Of a stretch of 59,257 nt of DNA, positions 16,205 to 25,200 are shown in pieces (the stretch's first letter is position 1; each line of letters starts with the position of its first letter). Under the pieces are notes generated by a model. It was not told the DNA's origin and did no database searches. It worked only from the letters and a program-made list of their open reading frames with translations. The stretch spans positions 818,556 through 877,812 of the forward strand of contig NZ_BMVK01000002.1 in assembly GCF_014650675.1 (NCBI RefSeq), read 5' to 3'. A program made the translations under genes and the position numbers. This stretch comes from Streptomyces anulatus. Its GTDB lineage: Bacteria; Actinomycetota; Actinomycetes; Streptomycetales; Streptomycetaceae.

Positions 16205-17158
16205 TCAGTCCGGCAGCAGGTTCCCCCGGCGCGAGAGCAGGAAGCGCTTGAAGGCGGCGACCGGCGGGGTGTCGGGGTGCCCGTCCAGCCAGGCGACCCC
16301 GATCTCGCGGGCGGCGCGCGGTGCGGTGACCGTCAGTTCGACGACGCCGGGGCGGGCGACCGCGGGCGGCGGCAGCAGCGCCACCCCGAGCCCGGCGGCG
16401 ACCAGTCCGCGCAGGGTCTCCGCCTCCTCCCCCTCGAAGGCGACCCGGGGCGTGAAGCCCGCCTCCGCGCACAGGTCGTCGGTGATCCGGCGCAGCCCGT
16501 AACCGGGCTCCAGGGTGACGAACGTTTCATCGGCCGCCTCCGCGAGCCGGATGCGGCGGCGGGACGCGAGGCGGTGGTCGTCGGGGACCACCAGCCGGAG
16601 CCGCTGTTCGTCGAGGCGGCGGGCGACCAGGTCGGGGGCGTCGGGCACGGGAGAGGTGAGGCAGAGGTCGAGGCCGCCCGCCCGCAGCCGTTCGATCATC
16701 GCCTCGCCGTAGTTCTGCACGAGCTGGAAGCGGACCTTGGGGTGGTCGACCCGGAAGGCGCGGATCAGGGCGGGCACGGTCTCCGAGCCCATGGTGTGCA
16801 GGAAGCCGAAGGAGACCCGGCCCGCCGTCGGGTCGGCGTCCGCCCGGACCGAGTCGGCGGCCTTCTCCACCTCGGCCAGGGCCCGTTCCGCCGAGCCGAG
16901 GAAGGTGCGGCCCGCCGGGGTGAGCGAGACGGTGCGGCCCCTGCGGGCGAACAGGGCGACGCCCAGGTCCGCTTCGAGCCGGACCATGGCCCGCGAGAGG
17001 GTGGACTGCGGGACGCCCAGTTCGTGCGCGGCACGGGTCACATGCTCGTGCCGGGCGACCGCCTCGAAGTACGCGAGGCGGGGCGCGAGTACGGCTCGGA
17101 TGTCTTCTTCGTAACTACTCGGTGACAGCCGGGGCCCTGAGCTGCGTTCATGCGCCAT
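16205..17158 (-). CDS. LysR family transcriptional regulator
   Basis: A 317-residue LysR-type regulator. Seen: the N-terminal winged helix (LAYFEAVARHEHVTRAAHEL and PQSTLSRAMVRLEADLGV) followed by a substrate-binding domain with FLHTMGSETVPALIRAF. The start is the ATG at 17158; the open frame continues 29 codons further without homology. It is divergent from an MFS exporter gene only 62 bases away, the arrangement of E. coli ynfL-ynfM. The shared interval contains a near-perfect palindrome of LysR type (17176-17198). It probably controls itself and the transporter. Confidence 0.9.
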   Translation of the reverse strand: MAHERSSGPRLSPSSYEEDIRAVLAPRLAYFEAVARHEHVTRAAHELGVPQSTLSRAMVRLEADLGVALFARRGRTVSLTPAGRTFLGSAERALAEVEKAADSVRADADPTAGRVSFGFLHTMGSETVPALIRAFRVDHPKVRFQLVQNYGEAMIERLRAGGLDLCLTSPVPDAPDLVARRLDEQRLRLVVPDDHRLASRRRIRLAEAADETFVTLEPGYGLRRITDDLCAEAGFTPRVAFEGEEAETLRGLVAAGLGVALLPPPAVARPGVVELTVTAPRAAREIGVAWLDGHPDTPPVAAFKRFLLSRRGNLLPD

Positions 17159-17175
17159 GGGATTGATTATGGCAG

Positions 17176-17198
17176 TTTCGTGCATTGGACGCATGAAA
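17176..17198. promoter_or_regulatory. Probable LysR operator
   Basis: TTTCGTGC-N7-GCATGAAA is an inverted repeat with 7 of 8 positions matching, in the 62-base divergent interval between the LysR and MFS genes. Confidence 0.6.
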
Positions 17199-17220
17199 CG
17201 TCTCCCTCTACTTTCGACGT

Positions 17221-18531
17221 ATGCCTCCCGCCAGTACCGGGGCATCCACCATCGCCGTGGATGCCTCTGCCCCGCAGTCCCCCGTCACCACCACCGCCGC
17301 GCCCGCCGCCGCCACCCATGAGCGTCTGGAGCCCGGCCGCCCCGGCTACCGCCGGATGAGCTTCGCCCTCTTCGCCGCCGGTGTCGCGGCCTTCGCACTC
17401 CTCTACTCCACCCAGGCGCTGCTGCCCGCCGTCTCCGCGTCGTTCGACGCGAGTGCCGGGCAGGCGAGCTGGACGGTCTCGGCGGCGACCGGGGCGCTGG
17501 CCCTGTTCGTGCTGCCGCTGAGCGCGCTCTCGGAGCGGTTCGGTCGGCGGCAGATGATGACGGCGTCGCTGGCGATCGCGGTACTCGTCGGACTGCTGGT
17601 GCCCTTCGCCCCGTCGATGGGCGCGCTGATCGCCCTGCGCGCCGTCCAGGGTGCGGCGCTCGCCGGGCTTCCGGCCTCCGCGATGGCGTATCTCGCGGAG
17701 GAGGTGCGGCCCAAGGCGCTGATCGCCGCGATCGGGCTGTTCGTCGCGGGCAACAGCATCGGCGGTATGAGCGGGCGCATCCTCACCGGGTGGGTCGCCC
17801 AGGCCTGGGGCTGGCGCGCCGCGCTCGCAGCGGTCGGGCTGCTCGCGCTGGCGTGCGCCGTCGCCTTCCATTTCCTCATCCCGAAGGCCCGGAACTTCCG
17901 TCCCGGTTCGCTGAACCCGAAGGCCCTCGCGAAGACCGTCGCCACGCATCTGGCCGACCCGCTGCTGGTCCGGCTGTACGCGATCGGCGCACTGTTCATG
18001 ACGGTGTTCGGCGCGGTCTACACGGTGATCGGCTACCGGCTGGTCGAGGAGCCGTTCAGCCTGCCGCAGGGCGTCATCGGCTCGATCTTCCTGGTCTACC
18101 TGGTCGGTACGGTCTCCTCCGCCGCCGCCGGCCGGCTGGTGGCCCGCCTCGGCCGCCGGGGCGCGCTCTATCTGGCGGTCTCGACCACAACGGCCGGGCT
18201 GCTGCTCTCGCTGGCCGACCAGCTGGCCGCCGTGCTGCTGGGCCTGGTGCTGATCACGGCCGGTTTCTTCGCCGGGCACGCGGTCGCCTCGTCGTCGGTG
18301 AGCCGCACCGCGACGACGGGCCGGGCGCAGGCGTCGGCGCTCTACCAGTCGGCGTACTACCTGGGTTCCAGCGCGGGCGGCACGCTGGGCGCGGTCGCCT
18401 TCCACGCCGGGGGCTGGACGGCGACGGTGGCCCTGGGCCTGCTCGCGGTCCTCGGGGTCGTCTCGATCACCCTGTACGGGACCCGGGTGGCGCGTGCGGA
18501 GCGTCGGGCGCTCGTCCCCGCGACGCGCTGA
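17221..18531 (+). CDS. MFS transporter (YnfM-like)
   Basis: A 436-residue major facilitator with about 12 membrane helices. Seen: an Ala/Pro-rich cytoplasmic N-terminus of about 45 residues, the family opening FALLYSTQALLPAVSASF, the loop 2-3 motif ERFGRRQMM, and a second half opening LADPLLVRLYAIGALFMTVFGAVY. The sequence style and LysR neighbour match the YnfM branch. Substrate unknown; drug or metabolite export is typical. Transcription is probably under the divergent LysR protein. Confidence 0.88.
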   Translation: MPPASTGASTIAVDASAPQSPVTTTAAPAAATHERLEPGRPGYRRMSFALFAAGVAAFALLYSTQALLPAVSASFDASAGQASWTVSAATGALALFVLPLSALSERFGRRQMMTASLAIAVLVGLLVPFAPSMGALIALRAVQGAALAGLPASAMAYLAEEVRPKALIAAIGLFVAGNSIGGMSGRILTGWVAQAWGWRAALAAVGLLALACAVAFHFLIPKARNFRPGSLNPKALAKTVATHLADPLLVRLYAIGALFMTVFGAVYTVIGYRLVEEPFSLPQGVIGSIFLVYLVGTVSSAAAGRLVARLGRRGALYLAVSTTTAGLLLSLADQLAAVLLGLVLITAGFFAGHAVASSSVSRTATTGRAQASALYQSAYYLGSSAGGTLGAVAFHAGGWTATVALGLLAVLGVVSITLYGTRVARAERRALVPATR

Positions 18532-18664
18532 ACCTTCCGGGGCACGTGCGCGGGGTCCGGGCGGCATGTGCTGCCCGGACCCCGCGCCGATCGGTGCTTC
18601 GGCGGCCATCGGGCGACCGTCGTCAGTCGACAGCCGACCGCGGGGCCGCCGGGCCGTCAGGCCG

Positions 18665-19411
18665 TCAGCGGGCCATCAGGGCGAAGACACCCCAGCCGAG
18701 GTACTCCCGCTGGTACCGCGCGTAGCGGGCGGGTTCGGTGTCGAGCTCGGTCCGCACCTCGGCGGCCGGCTCGTCATCGGGGTGCGCGTCGAGCCAGCGG
18801 CGGAGGTTGAGCCACTGCGCGGCCCGGTACCGGTCCCAGCTGTCCTGGTCGGCCAGCACCATCTCCACGACGTCGTACCCGAGGCCGCCGAACCGCTCGA
18901 TCAGCTCCGGCAGCACGAGGAAGTCGCCCTCGTCGCCGGCGTGGCAGCCCAGAGCGGTTTCCCGGTCCGGCACCTCCTTGCGCCAGTACGGCTCGCCGAT
19001 CAGCATCAGCCCACCGGGCCGGAGGCTCCTGGCCAGCAGTTCGACCGTGCCAGCCACGCCGCCGCCGATCCAGGTGGCGCCGACGCACGCGGCGAGATCG
19101 ACCCGCTCGTCCGCGACGAAACCGGAGGCGTCGCCGTGCACGAAGGCGACCCGGTCGGCGACGCCGAGTTCGGCGGCACGGGCGCGGGCCTTCTCGGTGA
19201 ACACCGTGCTGATGTCCACGCCGGTCCCGGTGACCCCGTGGTCACGGGCCCAGGTGCACAGCATCTCGCCCGACCCACTGGCCAGGTCGAGCACCCGCGT
19301 ACCGGGTGCCAGGTGCAGCGCCCGACCGAGGTCGGCGAGCTTGCCGGGGGTGAACGGGTTGTGGATGCGGTGGCTACTTTCGCGGAGGGTGAAGATGCGG
19401 GGAAGATCCAC
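18665..19411 (-). CDS. Class I SAM-dependent methyltransferase
   Basis: A 248-residue methyltransferase. Seen: motif I VLDLASGSGEM, the acidic end of strand 2 GVDIS, the VHGDASGF segment, and the motif after strand 4 (VGATWIGGG). The region LRPGGLMLIGEPYWRKEVP is typical of small-molecule and rRNA-type methyltransferases. The C-terminal part ends YLGWGVFALM, found in a family of small actinobacterial methyltransferases. The start is GTG, with AGGA about ten bases upstream. No partner gene indicates the substrate. Confidence 0.82.
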   Translation of the reverse strand: MDLPRIFTLRESSHRIHNPFTPGKLADLGRALHLAPGTRVLDLASGSGEMLCTWARDHGVTGTGVDISTVFTEKARARAAELGVADRVAFVHGDASGFVADERVDLAACVGATWIGGGVAGTVELLARSLRPGGLMLIGEPYWRKEVPDRETALGCHAGDEGDFLVLPELIERFGGLGYDVVEMVLADQDSWDRYRAAQWLNLRRWLDAHPDDEPAAEVRTELDTEPARYARYQREYLGWGVFALMAR

Positions 19412-19743
19412 GAGAGGTGTTCCTTACGTTCGATGAGGTCATGGCATCCGCGGGGGCAGGCAGGCCGGATTCGGCCGCCGTCGCTCGGACCGTCATCGAA
19501 AACACCTCGTTGTGAGCGCGGGGATCAGGAACCCGGCGACCATAAGGCCTTCCGGGCGGCGGCTCCACCGGTTTTCCGGGCTCGTCGCACGGGACGCACG
19601 GGGGCTCGTCGGACCGGGGCTCCGACCGGGCCGCGCCGGACCGCGACGCAACCGAGACATACCGGCGCGCAACCACCGCCCCTCTCCGCACGTCTACCAT
19701 GCGTAACCATCAACGCACTGTGGGCGAAGGGGAGTTGGCGCAC
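19412..19743. other. Intergenic region, no gene seen
   Basis: A divergent interval of 332 bases between the methyltransferase and L,D-transpeptidase genes. Open frames here have Streptomyces-atypical codon positions and no recognisable product. It must contain both promoters. An A-rich patch (atcgaaaacacctcg, about 19496) and TACCAT near 19696 are the only promoter-like features I can point to. Confidence 0.5.
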
Positions 19744-20460
19744 ATGGGAGTCACGGCGAAGATATCCGGAAGACCACTGCGGCGAGGGGTGGCACTGTCC
19801 GTCGCCGGACTGGTGGCCGCTCCGGCCCTGGTCCTGGGCACCGGCACCGCCGCCCACGCGGCGTCCTGCACCAAGTCGGTGGGACCGCACCAGAAGCAGG
19901 TCGAGAAGTTCCTGAAGCGGCCCGTGGACGGCAAGCAGTCGACGGCCGACTGCAAGGCGACCCAGAAGTTCCAGAAGAAGCACGGGATCACCCCCACCAT
20001 CGGCTACGCCGGCCCGCTGACCTGGCGCACGATGAACACGATGCTCGCCCAGAAGGCGGCCGGGAAGAACCCCAACAAGGCGAAGAAGTGCCCCACCAAC
20101 AAGGGCCGCATCGCCTGTGTCGACCTGACGCGGCAGCTGAGCTGGATCCAGGACGGCAAGAAGCTGAAGTACGGACCGGTCCCGGTGCGGACCGGCCGGA
20201 ACGGCGTCGAGACCCGGACCGGCTCCAAGAAGATCTACTGGCGCAACATCAAGCACTGGTCGACCATCTACAAGGTCTGGATGCCGCACTCCCAGTTCTT
20301 CGACGGCGGCCAGGCGTTCCACTCGGTCACCAAGTCCATGTACAACCCGCCGGGCTCCGGCGGCTGCGTCAACATGCGCCCCGCCGACGCGAAGGCATAC
20401 TGGAAACTGCTGAAGAACGGCGACGACGTGTACGTGTACGGGCGCAAGCCCGGGACCTGA
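19744..20460 (+). CDS. Secreted L,D-transpeptidase with peptidoglycan-binding domain
   Basis: Forms 3-3 cross-links in peptidoglycan or attaches proteins to it, outside the membrane. Seen: 238 residues with signal peptide (cleavage after AAHA), a degenerate peptidoglycan-binding domain (about 40-95) and a YkuD domain ending HSVTKSMYNPPGSGGCVNM, where C208 is the nucleophile. The conserved His and Gly precede it. The ATG at 19744 follows AAGGGGAG; the frame extends 15 codons upstream with no better ribosome site. A second, lipoprotein-type enzyme of this family is at 53152. Confidence 0.88.
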   Translation: MGVTAKISGRPLRRGVALSVAGLVAAPALVLGTGTAAHAASCTKSVGPHQKQVEKFLKRPVDGKQSTADCKATQKFQKKHGITPTIGYAGPLTWRTMNTMLAQKAAGKNPNKAKKCPTNKGRIACVDLTRQLSWIQDGKKLKYGPVPVRTGRNGVETRTGSKKIYWRNIKHWSTIYKVWMPHSQFFDGGQAFHSVTKSMYNPPGSGGCVNMRPADAKAYWKLLKNGDDVYVYGRKPGT

Positions 20461-20490
20461 GCGACGCGCTCGGTACAGGCCGGACACCTG

Positions 20491-20533
20491 AGGGGTGCCG
20501 GGCGGATCGTGGCCGCGGCCGCCGGGCACCCCT
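20491..20533 (+). terminator. Terminator-like hairpin
   Basis: AGGGGTGCC (20491-20499) pairs with GGCACCCCT (20525-20533), with further pairing GGGCGG/CCGCC inside. It is followed by a T/C-rich run and lies just after the L,D-transpeptidase gene. Confidence 0.7.
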
Positions 20534-20631
20534 TGTCCTCTTTCCGCCCCGACTGTCAGTGGCCTGCGGTAGCTTCCGACGTACCGGGTGACGGATGCCA
20601 CAGCGCGGCTGCGCGCGACAGGGGTGGAGCG

Positions 20632-21660
20632 ATGAGCGATCTGACCACGACGACGGCCGCAGGAGCGGCGGAGGGCGCCGGGGGCGCCGACGCCGCCGGG
20701 ATCGACAGCCGCCTGGAAGGTCACCGGATCGAGCTGACGGGGTACTGCTACCGGATGCTCGGGTCCGCCTTCGAGGCCGAGGACGCGGTGCAGGACACCC
20801 TGGTCCGGGCCTGGCGCAACTTCGACAAGTTCGAGGGCCGCTCCTCGCTGCGCTCCTGGCTCTACCGGATCGCCACCAACGTCTGCCTGGACATGCTGAA
20901 CGCGGGCAACAAGCGGGCCCGACCGGTCGACCTGACGGGCCCGACACCGCTCGCCCAGGCCGCGCTGAGCCCCCGCCCGGAGAACGTCTGGCTGGAGCCG
21001 ATGCCCGACGGCCGGATCCTGCCCTCGGTCCAGGACCCGGCGGAGGCGGCCGTGGCGCGCGAGTCGGTGCGTCTGGCGTTCGTCGCCGCCCTCCAGCACC
21101 TGCCGCCCAAGCAGCGCGCCGTGCTGATCCTGCGCGAGGTCCTCGCCTGGAAGGCCGCCGAGGTGGCCGAGCTGCTGGAGACCTCCGTCGCCTCGGTCAA
21201 CAGCGCCCTGCAGCGGGCCCGCGCCACGCTGACCGAGACGGAGAGCCGGGCGGGCGATGCGGCGGACCCCCTCGACGAGGAGCAGCAGAAGCTCCTGGAG
21301 CGCTATGTGAAGGCGTTTGAAGGTTACGACATGGCCGCCCTGACCGCACTGCTCCACGAGGACGCGGTGATGACGATGCCGCCGTTCGACCTGTGGCTCC
21401 GGGGCACCGGCGACATCACGGGCTTCATGACCTCCATCGGCGCGGCGTGCGCGGGCTCCAAGCTGGTGCCCGTCTCGGCCAACGGCTCCCCCGGCTTCGC
21501 GCACTACAAGCCCGCCGAGGACGGCGACGGGTTCGTGCCGTGGGCGGTCCAGGTCATCGACATCCAGGACGGGGCGATCACCGGGATGCACTGCTTCCTG
21601 GACGTCCCGCGCTGGTTCCCGCTGTTCGGCCTGCCGGACCGGCTCCCGGCCGACGCGTAG
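20632..21660 (+). CDS. ECF sigma factor with SnoaL-like C-terminal domain
   Basis: A 342-residue sigma factor of the SigJ/TIGR02960-like group. Seen: region 2 (YCYRMLGSAFEAEDAVQDTLVRAWR), region 4 (LQHLPPKQRAVLILREVLAWKAAEVAELL), and then a C-terminal SnoaL-like domain of about 120 residues (LLERYVKAFEGYDMAALTALL to FGLPDRL). In related families (ECF41/ECF56) the C-terminal domain replaces an anti-sigma factor and regulates activity from within. No anti-sigma gene is adjacent. The ATG follows GGGGTGGAG. Confidence 0.9.
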   Translation: MSDLTTTTAAGAAEGAGGADAAGIDSRLEGHRIELTGYCYRMLGSAFEAEDAVQDTLVRAWRNFDKFEGRSSLRSWLYRIATNVCLDMLNAGNKRARPVDLTGPTPLAQAALSPRPENVWLEPMPDGRILPSVQDPAEAAVARESVRLAFVAALQHLPPKQRAVLILREVLAWKAAEVAELLETSVASVNSALQRARATLTETESRAGDAADPLDEEQQKLLERYVKAFEGYDMAALTALLHEDAVMTMPPFDLWLRGTGDITGFMTSIGAACAGSKLVPVSANGSPGFAHYKPAEDGDGFVPWAVQVIDIQDGAITGMHCFLDVPRWFPLFGLPDRLPADA

Positions 21661-21671
21661 GAGTCCCGGCC

Positions 21672-21708
21672 GGGCCCGGCGCCCCGCGTCACCCGGGGCG
21701 CCGGGCCC
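21672..21708. terminator. Bidirectional terminator hairpin
   Basis: Perfect 15-bp stem: GGGCCCGGCGCCCCG (21672-21686) with CGGGGCGCCGGGCCC (21694-21708), between the convergent sigma and STAS genes. Confidence 0.88.
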
Positions 21709-21801
21709 GACCGACAGCCGCACACACCTCGGCGCGCGCCCGGCGTCGGTGCTGCGCCCGGCGCGTGCGTACGGCTCCGGGGCGTCGGCACGGCTCCGGC
21801 A

Positions 21802-22176
21802 TCAGCGCGGGTCCGGTACCCGCTCCTCCGGGCCCTCCTCCAGGCTCATCACATCGGCAAGCCCCACCAGGTCCAGCAGTGACCGGAGTTCGGGAGGTAC
21901 GCGACGCAGCCGCAGCGTGCGTCCGGACCGGCGGGCGACGAGCCCCAGCCGGGCCACCGCCTCGACCAGGGTCAGATCGGGCCGGATCACGCCGCCCACA
22001 TCGCAGTCCACCGCCGCGCCCGGGGCGAGGGCGGCTCCGCCGGGGCCGGCGAGAGCACGCTCCAGCTCGGCGCAGAGGTCGGGCACGACGGCACGGCTGA
22101 CCCGGCCGGTCACGGTCAGGGCGATCGGATTCTCGGCATCCACACCAGGCAGACCGGACCGGCGGGCGAAAATCAT
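21802..22176 (-). CDS. STAS domain protein (anti-sigma antagonist type)
   Basis: A 124-residue single-domain protein. Seen: a STAS-like pattern with IALTVTGRVSRAVVPDLCAEL at the start, DVGGVIRPDLTLVEAVARLGL where the phospho-site loop normally lies, and LRLRRVPPELRSLLDLVGL at the end, typical of the MlaB/STAS group. The phospho-serine is not obvious: the D-x-S core reads DVGG. The start is ATG 22176, preceded by GGAGGGGG; the frame continues further upstream without homology. The ribosome site is buried in a hairpin. Confidence 0.78.
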   Translation of the reverse strand: MIFARRSGLPGVDAENPIALTVTGRVSRAVVPDLCAELERALAGPGGAALAPGAAVDCDVGGVIRPDLTLVEAVARLGLVARRSGRTLRLRRVPPELRSLLDLVGLADVMSLEEGPEERVPDPR

Positions 22177-22177
22177 C

Positions 22178-22212
22178 GGCCCCCTCCGCGCGGCATCCGC
22201 CACGGAGGGGCC
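22178..22212. promoter_or_regulatory. Hairpin covering the STAS ribosome site; plus-strand T-run
   Basis: GGCCCCCTCCG (22178-22188) pairs with CGGAGGGGCC (22203-22212) with one bulge. On the minus strand the stem contains the Shine-Dalgarno of the STAS gene. On the plus strand it is followed by TTTTT (22213-22217), like an intrinsic terminator. Confidence 0.6.
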
Positions 22213-22282
22213 TTTTTGCGACAACTGTGAATTCCCCGCACCCAATCTGTGAACCAACTCCCCCAGCATTACCTCTAGTTCG

Positions 22283-25200
22283 ATGAACCGACGGGCCGCA
22301 GCCGTCGTTCCTGCGTCTCTGCGGACCGGCGGGACCGAGAAGCCATCGAGTTCTCCAGGGGGAGAGTTGCGCAGACACGTGAGAAACGCGTGCATACCGG
22401 CGGTCGCCACCGCCGTGGCCGTGGCACTGGCGGCGGGCATGACCTCGTCCGCCGTCGCCCAGCCGGATCCGAGGGGGGCATCCGGCGCCCGGGCCCAGGA
22501 CCGTTCCCAGGACGGGGAGTTGCGTCAGCTGACCCTCGTCACCGGCGACCGGGTCACCGTCGACGCCCAGGGCAAGCCGGTCGCGTTCCGGCCCGCGAAG
22601 GGCCGCGAGCACATTCCGGTCCAGCGGATGAGCACCAAGGGGCACACGCTCGTCATCCCCGCCGACGCCCACCGGCTGATCGTCTCCGGCAAGCTCGACC
22701 GACGGCTGTTCGACGTCACCGAGCTGAGCCGCCCGGAGAACCTCCGGGCCCAGCGGGACGGCCTGAAGCTGATCGTCGGCTACCGGGGCAAGCAGGCCGC
22801 CACCGCGAAGGCGCAGGTCCGCGACGCGGGCTCCACCGAGGTCGGCCGGAGTCTGCGGTCGCTGAACGCCGAGTCGCTGACCACGCCGACCGCCGACGCC
22901 CCGGCCATCTGGAAGGCGCTCACCGACCGGCGCGCCGGGGGCGAGCGGGTCACCACCGCCGCCGGAATCGACCGGGTCTGGCTGGACGGCGTACGGAAGG
23001 CGAGCCTCGACAAGAGCGTCCCGCAGATCGGCGCCCCGGAGGCGTGGAAGGCCGGATTCACCGGCAAGGGCGTCAAGATCGCGGTCCTGGACACCGGGAC
23101 GGACGCCACCCACCCCGACCTCAAGGGCCAGATCCTCGCGGAGAAGAACTTCAGCGCCGCCAAGGACACCAAGGACCGGGTCGGCCACGGCACGCACGTC
23201 GCCTCGATCGCGGCGGGCACCGGCGCCAAGTCGGGCGGGAAGTTCAAGGGCGTGGCCCCGGACGCCAAGCTGCTCGCGGGCAAGGTGCTCGACGACGACG
23301 GCTACGGCGAGGACTCCGGCATCCTGGCCGGGATGGAGTGGGCGGTCGCCCAGGGCGCCGACATCGTCAACCTGAGCCTGGGCGGGCCCGACACCCCTGA
23401 GGTGGACCCGCTGGAGGCGGCGGTCGACAAGCTGTCGGCCGAGAAGGGCGTCCTGTTCGCCATCGCCGCGGGCAACGAGGGCGACGGCGCGGGCACGGTG
23501 GGCTCGCCGGGCAGCGCGAACGCCGCGCTGACCGTGGGCGCGGTCGACGACCAGGACAAGCTGGCGGACTTCTCCAGCCGCGGCCCTCGGATCGGGGACG
23601 GGGCGGTCAAGCCCGATGTGACGGCCCCCGGCGTGGACACCACGGCGGCCATCCCGTCCGACTCGCTGATCGCGAAGGAGGTGGGCGAGAACCCCGCCGG
23701 CTACGCGACGATCTCGGGTACGTCGATGGCCACCCCGCATGTGGCGGGCGCGGCCGCGTTGCTCAAGCAGCAGCACCCCGACTGGTCGTACAGCGAGCTG
23801 AAAGGCGCGCTGACCGCGTCCACGAAGCCCGGTGCGTACAACCCGTTCCAGCAGGGTTCCGGCCGGATCGCGGTGGACCGTGCCATCGCCCAGACCGTCG
23901 TCGCCGACCCGGTCTCGGTGAGCTTCGGGGTGCAGCAGTGGCCGCACACCGACGACGAGCCGGCCACCGAGAAGGTCACGTACCGCAACCTCGGTACGAG
24001 CGACGTCACCCTCGATCTGAAGGTGACGGGCACCGGCCCGTCGGGGAAGCCCGCTCCGGCCGGCTTCTTCACGCTCGGCACGGACCGGGTCACCGTCCCG
24101 GCGGGCGGCACGGCGGAAGCCACGCTGACCGCCGACACCCGGCTCGGCGGCACCGCCGACGGCACGTACTCCGCGTACCTGGTGGCCACCGGCGGCGGGC
24201 AGACCGTGCGCACGGCCGCCGCGGTCGAGCGCGAGGAGGAGAGCTACGAGGTCACCGTCAAGCACCTCGGGCGGGACGGCCGTCCGGCCGCCTACGCGGA
24301 CAGCACGCTCTTCCGCTTCGGCGCCGGGGCGGGCGACCCGTTCCTGAGCCCGCAGGTCGTCGACGGCACCGCGAAGATCCGGGTGCCCAAGGGCACGTAC
24401 GTGGTCAACTCCACGGTCTACGACGACCCGGACGACGTCACCAAGGGCGCCGACTGGATCGCCCAGCCGAAGATCGCGATCACCAAGAACACCACGCTGA
24501 CGTTCGACGCCCGCAAGGCGAAGCCGGTGAACGTCACCGTTCCGGACGCCAAGGCGAAGAGCCGGCTGTTCTCCCCGGACTACGTGGTGGAGACGGCGAC
24601 CGACGCCGTCTCGTTCGGCTGGGTGATGGACTCGCCGGCCGGCATGCGCACGCTCCACGCCGGTCCGAAGATCACCGACGGTTCGCTCGCCCAGCACTGG
24701 TCGGGCACCTGGAGCAAGGGCGCGTCGACCGAGTACGACATCGCGGTGGGCGGCAAGGTCAAGCAGCTCGCGACCGGCTACAGCCGGAAGTTCACGGCCG
24801 GACAGCTGGCCAAGGTGAAGATCGCCATGGGCGCCTCCGCACCGAAGAAGAAGGGCGAGATCACCGCCTGGGGCAACCTGCCCACGCAGGGCGGAAACTG
24901 GGCCACCGCGATCGAGCAGAAGCTGCCCGGCACCCGCACGCTGTACCTCTCCACCGCGGACAAGGTGGCCTGGAGCTTCGACTTCAACCAGATCGGTCCC
25001 GCCGACGCGGACGGCTGGCCGACGTACGAGGCCAACTACCAGATCGGCAAGGAGGCGAAGTACAAGCCGGGCAAGGCCTACGCGAAGACGGTGAACACCG
25101 CGGTGTTCGGGCCGCTGGTGAGCAAGGACTTCGGCATCTTCCGTGAGGGCAACGAGATCGGCGGCGTCCTCCCGCTGCTGGCGGACGGCCGGGGCAACGC

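Noticed and set aside
18708..18720. Sequence TACCGCGCGTAG similar to the nucleoside palindrome
   Set aside because: It lies inside the methyltransferase coding region near its 3' end, matches only partly, and is not in front of any nucleoside gene.
19374..19700. 108-codon minus-strand frame in the methyltransferase upstream region
   Set aside because: No ribosome site, no homology pattern, and codon-position composition unlike neighbours.
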